Source: Cylicocyclus nassatus (Eukaryota > Nematoda > Chromadorea > Rhabditida > Strongylidae). Taken from it: a DNA stretch of 64,000 nucleotides. The stretch lies in assembly GCA_958299035.1 (NCBI GenBank), contig CATQJL010000112.1, positions 11,632,880 through 11,696,879 of the forward strand, in the 5' to 3' direction. Shown here one piece after another: positions 21,865 to 32,900 of the stretch. How positions within the stretch are numbered: the stretch's first letter is position 1; each line of letters starts with the position of its first letter. A program made the position numbers and the translations under genes. The notes beneath the pieces are model-generated. The model had not been told where the DNA came from, ran no database searches, and saw nothing but the letters and a program-made list of their open reading frames with translations.

Positions 21865-23053
21865 TGAGATTATCATGAGACAGATGCTGTGAGGCTATTG
21901 TATTGAGCTTATCTCTTGAAACTTTTGTGAAGTTTCAGATTGCGGTTAACTTGTAAATTGGAACAATTTTCGGTCTCAATGTTTTGTTGTGTGTTTATAT
22001 GGCATGCGTTCTGATAGTTTTGTGATTTGTAGCAAGGACAAGAAGTCAATTACTGTTAAAACTTATAAGCTTGCAGGCTTCAAGCAATTTATCGGGTATC
22101 ACTTTTACGCTGGTTCTTATGAAGTTCTTCTATAAAAGTGTTTATAAGTGGTAAGCACTCACGTATCATACATACATAATGAAGCTGTTTTTATAATTTT
22201 CGTATTCATCAGATGAGTGCATTCTTAGCAATGTAATCATACTATTTCATTTCCTTTTGGGACAGAGATTGTCTTAGATTAGTAGTGAACCAGTAAATTC
22301 AAAGGTGTTAGTTGCTCTCCTCATCCTTCCCGCAAATGGTCGGCCTAGCTCTTAGCTCTGACCTATACCATCCACCAAGGATGGGACCAAGAAGAAAAGG
22401 TGGAAGAAACCGTGGCTGGTCCACTGGGCCTACTTGGTCGAGAAGTCATGGACAGCGCAACGTCACGAGTGCACTGGTTGGCACAAGCAAGAATATTCTT
22501 GTCGTCGAAGACGATTGAAGTCAAATCGCCCAACTCAAGCCATAGACGGAATCATCGCGGTACTAATTGTATATAACCGCTGAGGATGAATAATTGTAAA
22601 TGTTAGTTGCAGGCGCGCTCGCTTCGGGACCCGCTCGGTTTCCCGCTATCTGGTGATTCTTGAATGCACCTTACAATTCTTTATATATTAGACGAATTCG
22701 ATCCAGAAGATGCTTACTTCTTTTAATGGAACTGAAGGTAGGGGTCAGATCTACAGGGATAAGTATTGGATTTAGATCTACCGACCTAAGTGTTGTATGC
22801 AAAAGCTGTTTGGGAAGTGCTTGAGTCGTTTCCCTAGCAGCACCTCATTGAAGTCATTCGCTGACGAGAAATTCAGAACGCACAATACTTCAGCTTTCGA
22901 GTAAGGTTCTACGCGAGAGTTTAAAGCATCTCTCGGTCACGAATAAATTCTAGCCGCTATTTGAGCAATCACAACTCTTGGTCAACATCCTAGATAAGAA
23001 GTCTAGGTTTGAACTTTATCTGGAGACCGCCTTCAGTTGGCTGCTTCGGTATA
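21865..23053. other. Gene-free stretch after the ZNHIT1 gene
   Basis: Holds that gene's 3' UTR. A 68-codon plus ORF (22312-22518) is open but has no recognisable motif, and two other frames are open over the same bases; not called as a gene. Confidence 0.4.
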
Positions 23054-23191
23054 TATAAGCTCCTGCAAGACGAAGGCGGTTGGTTCGAGGTGCGACGTGG
23101 CTGTGACGCGGCTGTGACGCTGCTGTGACGCAGCCATGTCGCAGCCGCGTTGCACATCGTACCAACCGCCTTCGTCTTGCAGGAGCTTATA
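23054..23191. mobile_element. Hairpin MITE (138 bp)
   Basis: Arms start TATAAGCTCCTGCAAGACGA and pair almost perfectly for 36 bases, then imperfectly to a centre of tandem GCTGTGACGC-type units. Flanking TATA text fits a TA target. The preceding ACCGCCTTCAG suggests further related sequence. Confidence 0.8.
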
Positions 23192-25765
23192 GCAATAAAG
23201 TGTTAGGACCACCGTTCTGCTGACAAATGTCCATCCAAAGTCGGGGAACCGAGCAAGTGTACAACATGCGATTGCCGTGTTCTAAAGCTATTATGTAAAA
23301 GCCGTGAATTAGTTCAGAGCTATCCCGCAGCTTTTGCCTTTGAGTAGAAAAAAATACGCCGCAGCATTTTTTTCAAGTTGAAAAGTGAGCATTATTGATC
23401 ACATTCATAAACAATGCTAGTACATTTCGAGTGCTGTGAAGACAATGTTGATTACAATTCAATTGATCAATAAGTGTTAAGGTCGCTTACATTGATGAGT
23501 GCACAAGGTTAGTAACTGTCCCAGTGATTTTTGAGATGTAGAGTAATTTGCAAATTTTTTAATGGTCGACAACATATATAAATAGTTTCCAGTTTCGCAG
23601 TTGTCATGGTGAATGTTACGCCTGTGCATTTTATTCGCTATAAGTTAGAAGTGTTTCCATCATTCACGAAGCTGAAAGGCTTAGGTGTCACCTGTCCTGG
23701 TTTTTGCTGGACATCCCTGGACTGAACCCTGATGCAAGCCGTACAGAGAGCTGAACGATTGGATGAAATTCCGGTCCGAGAGGAAATTTGGATCCAAGAA
23801 ATGGGTAAGTTTTATAGAATACACAATGCTTCGTCTACAAGAATACATTAGCAACACACTATTTACCTAGAGTGAAACTAGTTTTGTTACCGAAAATTTA
23901 TGTGGTCAAAATTCTGATACGATCTTCAGGAATACAGCTGTCCTTATGTAAAGGAAGCGGCAAAATTACTACGTGCGGCACCACAAAGTATTTTTTCATC
24001 GAGATATTCGACGAACGTACGCTGTATGTTGCTTTTGTTATGGGCAGTGCCCATGCAAATCTCGGCACTTGGACTTGTCTGTAGCTAGTGAAGCCCCTAG
24101 TAAGGCTAATGAATAACCGAGCTCAAGTGGCAATTAGACTATAAACCTGTGCCCAGGTCCAAACATGAGGGTGCTCTGATTGGTCCGCGCGAAGAAGGGT
24201 ACGGTACTGGGAAGTACCTTTTCTCGGACATTATGAATGTATGTGCTGTGACTTCCCCAATTGAGGGACCTAAGTTAGTTTACAAGTAACAGATCCCGTT
24301 ACGCGGATTTACAAGGACACTTCCTTTATGCAAATTCTAACTAATAAAAAACTTCTGCAATCCTGAAATTAAGAAACAGTTGGTTTTAAGATTCGTCAAG
24401 CAACACAAATGGAAAATATCGAAGCAGGTAGAAAATAACTTCTGCTTTGTGTCAACGTGAACCCAATTTTGCATACCAAACCTCTACGGCATCTGAAGTT
24501 TGGATGTGCTATGGTGAAGGGTCCAGCAAAAAGAATCAAGAGGAGAGAAAAGATTTATAAAATTAGGGCAAAGAGGAGCACTTTATGCCACTTGAAAAAG
24601 AAAAGATACTCATAGATGTTCAGTTTTTATTTCTGGATAGCGACAATTATTGATTGAGTTTTCTGAAAGTTCATGCAAAAAGCTGAAAATGCAGCGTCCT
24701 CGAGACTCGGAATTGTATACTTTAAGCACATTGGAAAGTATAGCCACTTTCCACATCTAAAAAAGTGGTTTCTCTAGCTCGTCTTCAGTCCTTCAGGTAG
24801 CAGTGTGAATACTGTTAGATAATTATCATGCTACAAAATCTTCTTTCAACAATTTGAAACTGAAATTCTTAACAATAAGTCCTGGAATAAAACTTCGCGA
24901 TTTTTAGTGCATTGGTGACTTGTATGCCCAACTTACTCGAATTCAGCTAACAATAAATTTCAAAGATTCGTCATTCTTTCATTTGTGATTTATTTGATTT
25001 CACTTTCCTGTCACTGGTCACTGGACTCAGGAAAATCATCAGGTCTTGGAAAAATCAGAGACCTTCGAAATTGGAATTATATCCAGATTAGACATTATGA
25101 ACACACAAACATCACTTGATTTTTGAAGAAGAATGTCACACTGGACTCACAAGCAAGCACAGTTCTGAATCAATCACAGGAGTCCAAAAATGATAACTTG
25201 AAATGAAAATTTTGCCAAAAGCGATTTTTTTTGAGAAGAAACCGTAAAACTTATGAAGCATTCCAAAAAATTTTTCGCAGGGCCCGAAAAAAAACATCTT
25301 GGACCTCCGCACTCTGTGAACAACAGTTATTCAATTAGCTATTATTACATCAACACGTATTTCATTCAATGATCATTCCAACATAAAACATTCATAAATG
25401 CTTCTGAACATTTCAGCATTACGCGTTTTGGCCACAATAAAGAGATGAGTTCACTGACAAAAGGCTGATCACATTACTTATCGAGTGTACAAGATGATCG
25501 AGAACTGCGAAGTGTCTCAAGCTATCAAGATACATCAACAACATTAGTGTAGAATATCAGTAACAACCTATGAGGGGTAGATGGATTGAATAAATTAGTA
25601 ACAACAAGTGTCTTTCACATTGATTGCATCACATATGCAAAGCTAAAACCTGGAGTATGGAATGGAAGACCGTTATCAGGAGGAATACGCCATTCAGGGG
25701 AATTGCAAAGTGGTACTACATGGTCGACATGACAAGTTTCCAATTCAATAACTTAGACGCTCAAA
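23192..25765. other. Gene-free stretch
   Basis: 2.6 kb with no supported gene between the hairpin MITE and the 3' end of the PANK4-like gene. ORFs at 23872-24084 and 25624-25827 lack splice or motif support. Confidence 0.4.
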
Positions 25766-28314
25766 TTAGGTGTCTCCTTCATCGAGGAAAGCACCTACAG
25801 CACCGAGGTATCCTTCGTGCTTCATAAATAGCGCCTCCATGTTGCCCTAGAGTTGCGAAATGAATCTTTTGTAAGTGGAAAAAATCTATAAACTAACCTT
25901 GCTCCAGTAGTTAATAGCATACGACAACGTCCGCATGGTGATGGGGTGTTTTCGAATGAAGAAGCCCCCGAAATATATCCGCTTCATAGCAAATCTCATA
26001 CCATACAGCATAGCCATCTATAAACTGACGACATATTCCATAAGGCAAACAAAAAGCAATGAAAGTAAGCAGTGAAAATTTTCCAGAAATCAAAAAAAAA
26101 TTTTGGATATTGTTTCGTCACAAAAATAGTTGGAACGTACGATTGATTCAGCCAGTACCTGCCCAATATTATTACTGATCATCAACAATAATGACTTGGC
26201 GATATCTTGTTCAGTGGCTCGTTCTTGGTCTCCTCGAGCTCCTCGTTTACCCATACGACTGCATTTGCCAAACGAACCAGCAATGAGATCAGCTGCTAAG
26301 TTTAGATTCTCGTAAGAGCCACCGTAAATGTCACAGACCTGGAATAATTTCTCATAGAAAATAGGGAGATCAATCAGAATGCGGAAACTCACAAGTGTGT
26401 CACATTTTCGGTGGTCGCCCTTCTCTGCCATGAGGAGCAGTTCATCGAAGCCTATAGACAATAATTTGATATTATAGCCTAAATAGAGTAAAATTTTGAG
26501 ACTCACTTTGCGCTGATGTAAGCAAATTTCCAAGCCCGATAAATGCTCCACCACCCATAGAGCTACCACCAACCCGTTGAAATTGTGACGGTGAATCAAC
26601 CTGTAATCAGCGATACCTAATCTGGTATACTGTTGGGACAAGAGGATATGCAGTACTACCTTTAACACCGAGATTCCGGTTCCGATATTTACTAGAAGGA
26701 AGGGATAGATGGAATCTGCCGCAATAGGCTTGTACTGATACCTGCAAAAAAGTTCTATACTCATGTGAAGAAATCAATAATTGTTTTGTCCACAGCAACT
26801 TCCTTCGCAAAGCCAAACGACATCAAAATTCTACACCTAAATGGCGCTTATGATTAACATGTTTTGATTGCTTCATAACATCCAATGACTCAGCCAAATG
26901 GCGTGAACGTCCTCTTTCGCAGATAAGCATGATTCGTAGGCTCTTACAGTTTGCAAAAAAGTGTGCATCTCTCATCGCAGCCAAGCAATAGTCAATAAAA
27001 ATTTTTTTTTGTAAAATGTGACGTTACGGTATTGATTAAGAACAAGTTAACACTGTGTAAAGAGGCTGCAGTGCTCCCTAAATTTGAAAAAAAAAATCAA
27101 GGCAATAAATGACAAATATTTACCTTTCTATACCAGTCGCTTCATGATGATAAGTGAATGATTCGTCTACATTGTTCTTCAGTAGGAAATCACAACCAAA
27201 GATCAACGACGTCATCTCATCAGTGCGCTGTACTCTGAAGATGGGATAATTTGAAATCCTTACCACTTGACTTGTTGTTTTGAGCTCTTTATAAGGTATA
27301 CTTTTGTTATTAGAAGGAACTGCATACTTACTGCACTCCTAATGAATTACGCATCATTTCGGCATACTTAAAGGAACCACCGCCAGTACAATGTATGACG
27401 TCGTCAGGTGAGCGCTCATGCCAGTTCTGAAAAACGTAACACTATCCGTTGGCACGTTAGTAAATAGACGTCACGTTGCAAACTTTGATTGCTACAGTCT
27501 GTAGCAATCAAAGTGTGCGACGTCAGTCCTTTGATGCGTAGCCGAAAACATGTGTAAGATAAAAGTAGGGTCGGCCCGTGGAGAAAAAAAGTCAGAATGA
27601 AACTCACTTTATCGATAAATTCTAGACAAGCTTCGATTGAGGTGAACTTTCTGAAGTTTAGTAGGACCTCCGGCTCTTCGCAATCGGATTTCTGTGAAGT
27701 TTTATTTAAGAATATATGAAGTATAGGCATAAAAATTTTTCGAACAAAATCCAGACTCTGATTCCTCAAGAAGGACAAATTGACAGCCAAAAAAATCAAA
27801 TTTTCTACTAAAAATACAACAGGCGAAAAAACCAAACTTTCTTCTAACTTTTCTTTCATGCTTTAGCTTCTAAGATAAGTAACACAGAACTTCGCTTCCG
27901 ATATAAATCAATGATAATTTGATAAATTCATAAAAAATTCTACAGGTGTTGAATGAGCAAAGATGAAAGATAATGGACTTACATCTGCTCGTTCGCATAC
28001 AGTTGAGTAGACAAGTTTGATTAGTGTACCTCCTGGAAAACAAGTAGCTCCTTCGGTACTAAATAATATTAGCCAAAAACATACCTATATCTAATGCATA
28101 TCTACTTTTCTTAATGAGTGGTGCAAAGCGTGCTTCTTCAGGTAGTACTATAAATGGTGTTGTTGGTTTTTCCCGCAAAATTGGCTGCGCAGGACGGATA
28201 ATCCCGTTACTGGCGTCATCTGCTCGTCTAGAAAAGCAGTTCTTCATTAGAAATGTATAATTTGAATTGAACTGCAACTCACTTGAGATTAGAATTTAGC
28301 AGTAGCTCGTCCAT
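25766..28314 (-). CDS. PANK4-type pantothenate kinase-like protein (12 exons, complete)
   Basis: Twelve exons, read from 28314 downwards: 28283-28314, 28085-28227, 27983-28032, 27608-27691, 27332-27426, 27124-27234, 26660-26741, 26507-26600, 26393-26451, 26159-26338, 25898-26017 and 25766-25846. All junctions are GT-AG and in phase, giving 376 residues. Pantothenate kinases phosphorylate vitamin B5 at the first step of coenzyme A synthesis. Visible motifs are the nucleotide-binding loop ALDIGGTLIKLVYS (from residue 55), CTGGGSFKY (116-124), DSIYPFLLVNIGTG (about 180-193), RVGGSSMGGGAF (208-219), DIYGG (253-257), NNIGQ (306-310), RIYFGGFFIRKHP (about 323-335) and KHEGYLGAVGAF near the end. The wording of these motifs is closest to PANK4. 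However, the protein stops right after the kinase fold, so the C-terminal DUF89 phosphatase domain of vertebrate PANK4 is absent. At the place of the family's catalytic Glu there is Ala125 followed by Glu126; Arg208 is kept. The start follows a CTCAG acceptor with a 15-base leader. Confidence 0.93.
27468..27526 (-). repeat. Short hairpin in an intron of the PANK4-like gene
   Basis: Inverted copies of CTTTGATTGCTACAG around a two-base centre, extended with mismatches out to GACGTC on both sides. It lies in the intron between the fourth and fifth coding exons. It may be a small MITE remnant; no target duplication could be assigned. Confidence 0.5.
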
Positions 28315-28333
28315 AATTTTGCGTTGTTTCTGA
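28315..28333 (-). promoter_or_regulatory. Probable trans-splice acceptor of the PANK4-like gene
   Basis: On the minus strand TTATCTCAG ends at 28330, followed by a 15-base leader and the ATG. No upstream exon is evident, so spliced-leader addition is likely. This is an inference from position. Confidence 0.45.
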
Positions 28334-29988
28334 GATAAATCAGATACAATTAGTTAGTCTTTCAAAAATCAACGTAACCCACAAACTTCGCAGAACTATG
28401 CGAGAACAGTAAGTGAGCTAAAGTCGTATGTGTCTCAAATGCAAAAACTTGACATCCCATTTTTGGGCTACATGTTCATCAGCCAAAAAAGCTTTAATTT
28501 ATTTTTTGCTATATGCTGCCAACCTTATTCGGAATGCGCATTCTTGATGCAATCGGCTCAGAATCCGATGAACCCCTGCGAAGTTTTCGATTACGTATTG
28601 CTGCACCACGTCCCATGTTGCGATGTGTAGCTTTGCAATAGGCAAGAATGTGACCGGAAGCTTACCGGAATCACACACACAAAAAACCTCAAAAGCGAAA
28701 TTTATTGAACTAATAAGAACACGATAAACGCGGTCCAATCGACGATAGAAAGTGAAGCAAAGTAAAGCATAATGAAGTGAGTGAAATTAAGTGATCTAAG
28801 CGAGAAACTAGGACAAAAAATACAGGACAGTATGCCACGCGATGGGTAAACCGGATGTTTGCTAACTAATGCTCTAAGCAAAACGGAATCATTCAAAGGT
28901 GTAGAGCTTCAAAAATTCAACATCAACCCTTTGTATTCTAAAATCATGCATCAATGCGCGACGAAAATGATCCTCAAAATTTGTAAGAAGAGTTGAATAA
29001 CGAATGTTATAAGACGGTCTAAAGAGAGCATAACAAAAATATGGTTGAATCATCTTGCAAAAAACGCCTAATCCAATTATTCCATCTTTACTGACCGTAA
29101 AGTTCATACCGTAATACATAGGGTAACTCCAAATGCCATGATGAGCGAGAACAGGATTTACAGACATTTCTAGATCATTGCGAAAACAAGTATTCATTCA
29201 TTGTCTTGTCCGCTGAGACCAGACAATCAGTTTCATGCGCGGCAGCGTAACTGTGGGTGGGATGATTTGTGGCCAAAATAGTGGGGTGGTTGGTTATCGC
29301 AGCATAGCGGCACCTGTCAACGTGCACCGATTGGAAGCAAAAGATAAGCATGGCTGGAGTGTGCGTGAATTGCGTACAAGATACAACGACATCAGATGTT
29401 TGTAGGACTATAAAGATCAGAAGTTCGCGCGCATGCTCGTGACAAAAGATAAGGTTTCGCTTTCAATGCTGCCAAAACGGATGTTCAGCTGATATGGAAC
29501 AATGAAGGTGATACGTGGTTTGTACGAAAATGCCTAATTTCCGATACCGCAAAAAAGATAGTCATATTCATGGGAGCACAATTCGTTACGAATGGGCAAC
29601 GCCACGTTCAACTCAATACTGCATGATCACAAACAAACTCAACACCTTGCATGAAAGCATCAGCACAATCGTTTTGCCTTTATAGGGGTTTTAGCGCGTT
29701 ATCAAGTAATCGCATGAGATCCGCACATGAATGCGCTTTTAAGACCATCTTATCAGCATTATTTGCAGAAGAGGCTGCATATGGAGCACATGAACAAAAA
29801 TATACCTGATTTTACTATTGCAAGAAGAAATATTGACATGCACTATTTAAAAAGGAAACAGTGAACAAATTCCAAAGCACTTCAGAAGCATCAATGAATG
29901 TAATCGAAATCAATGAACAAAAGAATACGTAACATAGACAACAGAAGAACTGTTCTTCGTACCTAGATAACAATAAGCAATCCCATTG
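28334..29988. other. Gene-free stretch between the two minus-strand genes
   Basis: 1.65 kb between the proline-rich gene's stop and the PANK4-like gene's leader. It should hold the kinase gene promoter. A 102-codon minus-strand ORF (28889-29197) has no recognisable motif or supporting splice structure. No repeat structure was identified. Confidence 0.5.
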
Positions 29989-32900
29989 TTAACAGTGCGA
30001 CTGCGATGAGTAGCGGCGCCTTTTGAAACATCTTTGTCTGTCGCCTCCAACGTGTTCCTGTGACATAATTTGATTTGCGCATTACCGTTGAAATGAGCTA
30101 CACTATAGCAAGGCGTCCGTAGGACCATGCAGTTGCTAAAAATAACTTACCTTATTGTACGGTCGCCTATAGTTCCACCTTCGATCGCTAAAGCATTGAA
30201 ACGGCGCTACATCACTGGGTGGATCTGAATAAAAAAAAAACTTGAGAGGATCCGTGAAAGGCTAGATTTGCAGCTGCAGACAGCTTGCACTATAAAGGAC
30301 ATACAATGCAGGTGACACACAAAGCACGATAAGATAAGACTGGCACTACGTGGTATACAAATGTGAAAAATGAGTGCATAAAGACATAATACAGCTTCAG
30401 TGTCTGTTTTGCTAGAATCAATAACGTATATGGTCTTGAATACCCAAAGTGAAGATAGTACAGGAAAACCAAACAATGAGTAAGTTTTCTGCCATCCGAA
30501 ATAAGCCAATCTTCTATCAGCATTACACTTCTTGAAACACTTTTATTCAAGACTGTGTGCATAGAGACCTCGTTAGTATATTTTGCAGCAAAACTTAGTT
30601 TGAGAAAAAGTTACGACACCATCATTATTCTATTTTGCAACTGTAATAATTTCTGAGTTCATACCCCATCATGAGTTTATAATCTGGCGTCAACAAAGTT
30701 CTTTGCAGATTTGCTACATATCCAGAAGTGCTGATAAGGCTTTTTGCTTATTCAGCAGAGCATTTCGACGCTGCATTTTACGCAGCATCGAAAGTTCTGT
30801 TACGTAAGAACATAGATTTTCAAAAACTAATGGGTGATTCCAAAATGGGGGGGGGGAGATTGGGGGGAATCAGAAATCAGAGGCAGCGCAAGAAACAGAA
30901 GAAACATCCCGCTAAAATACTCATTTACATAAGTAATAGTCAATTAGTGGATGTAACATCGCTTGAACGAAGTGAACCTTTTAACGATCATAGCTCATTC
31001 AGAGTATTTTTGAGGTTCTATTTCAGACTTGTCAAGATCTATATTTTGTGTAAAAGCAAGATGTTTGTGAAACTCTAAAACTCTTTCAAGAGCAAAAAAA
31101 AACAGCAACAGGAACTGAAAACCAGAGAACGTTTCCATCACGTATTCCTAAAACCAGACCATAGAATGCAAGAAATCTCTGACCGATGTTAACATATGAC
31201 GTGAAGGCAACTCAAAATGTATTTTCATAGTTGAATACTAATCGAATGTTTGTCAGACAATCAAAAAAAAACTGACCTTTACATTTTCGTCATAGGAATC
31301 TCCTTTTTTATTACGAAAAAGATCAAAAGTAGTAGGTTATTTAACTGTCTGACAAACATCCAATAGTACTTGTTTATGAGAAGCAATTTTAGTTCCCCTT
31401 CACATCGGTTGTTGACATTAGTCAAAGATTTTTTGCCCTCTGTGATTTAGTTGTAAAAGACAGACTCTACCCGCACTTGGCGTTCTGATGGCATTGAACT
31501 CCACCCATTCGGATCGCTATCATCTTAGATCTAATTACTACTAATATGTTTTTCACAAATAGTGGATTCTCGCCCGTCCAGCACGTGGAAACAACGTGCG
31601 ATCCCCTCAGCGTTGGCGACAGTCTCTCGCATAAAAAGATAGAACGATCGTCACACATGGTGGTCACCCCACCAGTGCTAGTTCGTTGAAAGATGAGCGA
31701 TACGAACGGAATGTCATCTCGGAAGTTCAGGCGTAGGTTCAGATGCGACAACTGCACTTTGGAGAAACTTTTTTTTTGTCGGAAACTCCAGTACGTAACA
31801 AATAGCATGAATAGATGGTTTGAAAATAGATGTTTTTTACTCGAGAGATAAAAAACTGACAGCGGTGGGGATAGGCAAAAATTGTTTCAGGTTGAATTCT
31901 GATGGAAATCAACGGATAACTAGTAAAAAGTTATTTTCTTAGCCGAAAAGAAGAGATACAAATCAATTGAATTAGTACCACTAAATCATGCTCGAACTCG
32001 TACAAGATGAAAGACTGAGACAGCATAACTGGGTTGTCCACCTCCTCTTAAAATCACTGTAGCATGACCTTCATAAATACTCAGATCGCTGATTGCATTT
32101 CCAGAAAGGCAAGCAAAAAGACGAACTCTTAAGAACCCTCGAAGAAAGTACAACAAATATTACAGTACATAGACTATTCGATGTTGTGCAAATTCCAAAG
32201 TTTGCAAAAGCGATAAAAGTTTACCAGAACACGGAAAGATCATGTCAAAAAGTAAGAATTTGTATTTTCAACCATGAAAGGCTTGCAAATGCAAAACGGG
32301 GATAAAAGTGTTGCAAAACTGAATTTGCATACGTAGCCTCAACCAATTCCAATCGTTTTACGCCATGTGTAGAGTCTTGCAAGTGCGAGACTGTACTTTC
32401 ACAATGAAAGTGCATATTACGATATCTGCACCAACTATCGCTGTACTGTTCTTTTGATTATATAGGCAGAGTTGATATAGATACAAAATGTAAAGATAAG
32501 CATGAAATGTAAAAGCGCGGAATAAGAAACATGACTAAACGCTGCAAAAATTGCTTAAGCGTTTACGAATTGGAATCATTGGTCTCTCAATGGAGAGAAT
32601 AACCCAAAATTGGTAAAAACACGATGTTAATGATAACGAAATTTATGTGAGTCTACAGCACATAATAAAATTTTTCCTAAAAAGATCGATAAAAAAATAC
32701 TCCACTCAGGATGCGGAAAAGATGATGAACTGATTCTGAGAAGGTTTCTTAAATCAGATGAAATTATGTTTCTTGTATCATGAATCCTTGATAAGACTAG
32801 GTAGAAAAAGTAGGTGCTTCAATACGAGCAAACGAATTTGCAGTGGAAGTGAACTTGGTTCCATATGAAAGGATAACGAATTGCAGCGATGACTCGAGAA

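Noticed and set aside
22312..22518. A 68-codon plus ORF rich in Arg and Gly downstream of the ZNHIT1 gene
   Set aside because: All three plus frames are open over much of it, and none shows a known motif or splice signals.
28889..29197. A 102-codon minus-strand ORF between the two minus-strand genes
   Set aside because: No motif, no acceptor/donor pair that would join it in phase to either neighbour, and composition like surrounding AT-rich DNA.
29910..30128. A 72-codon minus ORF with several cysteines and a downstream stretch that could be spliced to it
   Set aside because: It overlaps in another frame the exon 29989-30057, which joins in phase 0 to 30151 and gives a basic C-terminal tail. 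The cysteine-rich frame could not be joined in phase to the upstream exon.
31467..31808. A 113-codon minus ORF in the long intron of the proline-rich gene
   Set aside because: No recognised domain and no start context; it may be a dispersed non-coding repeat, which I could not confirm without a search.
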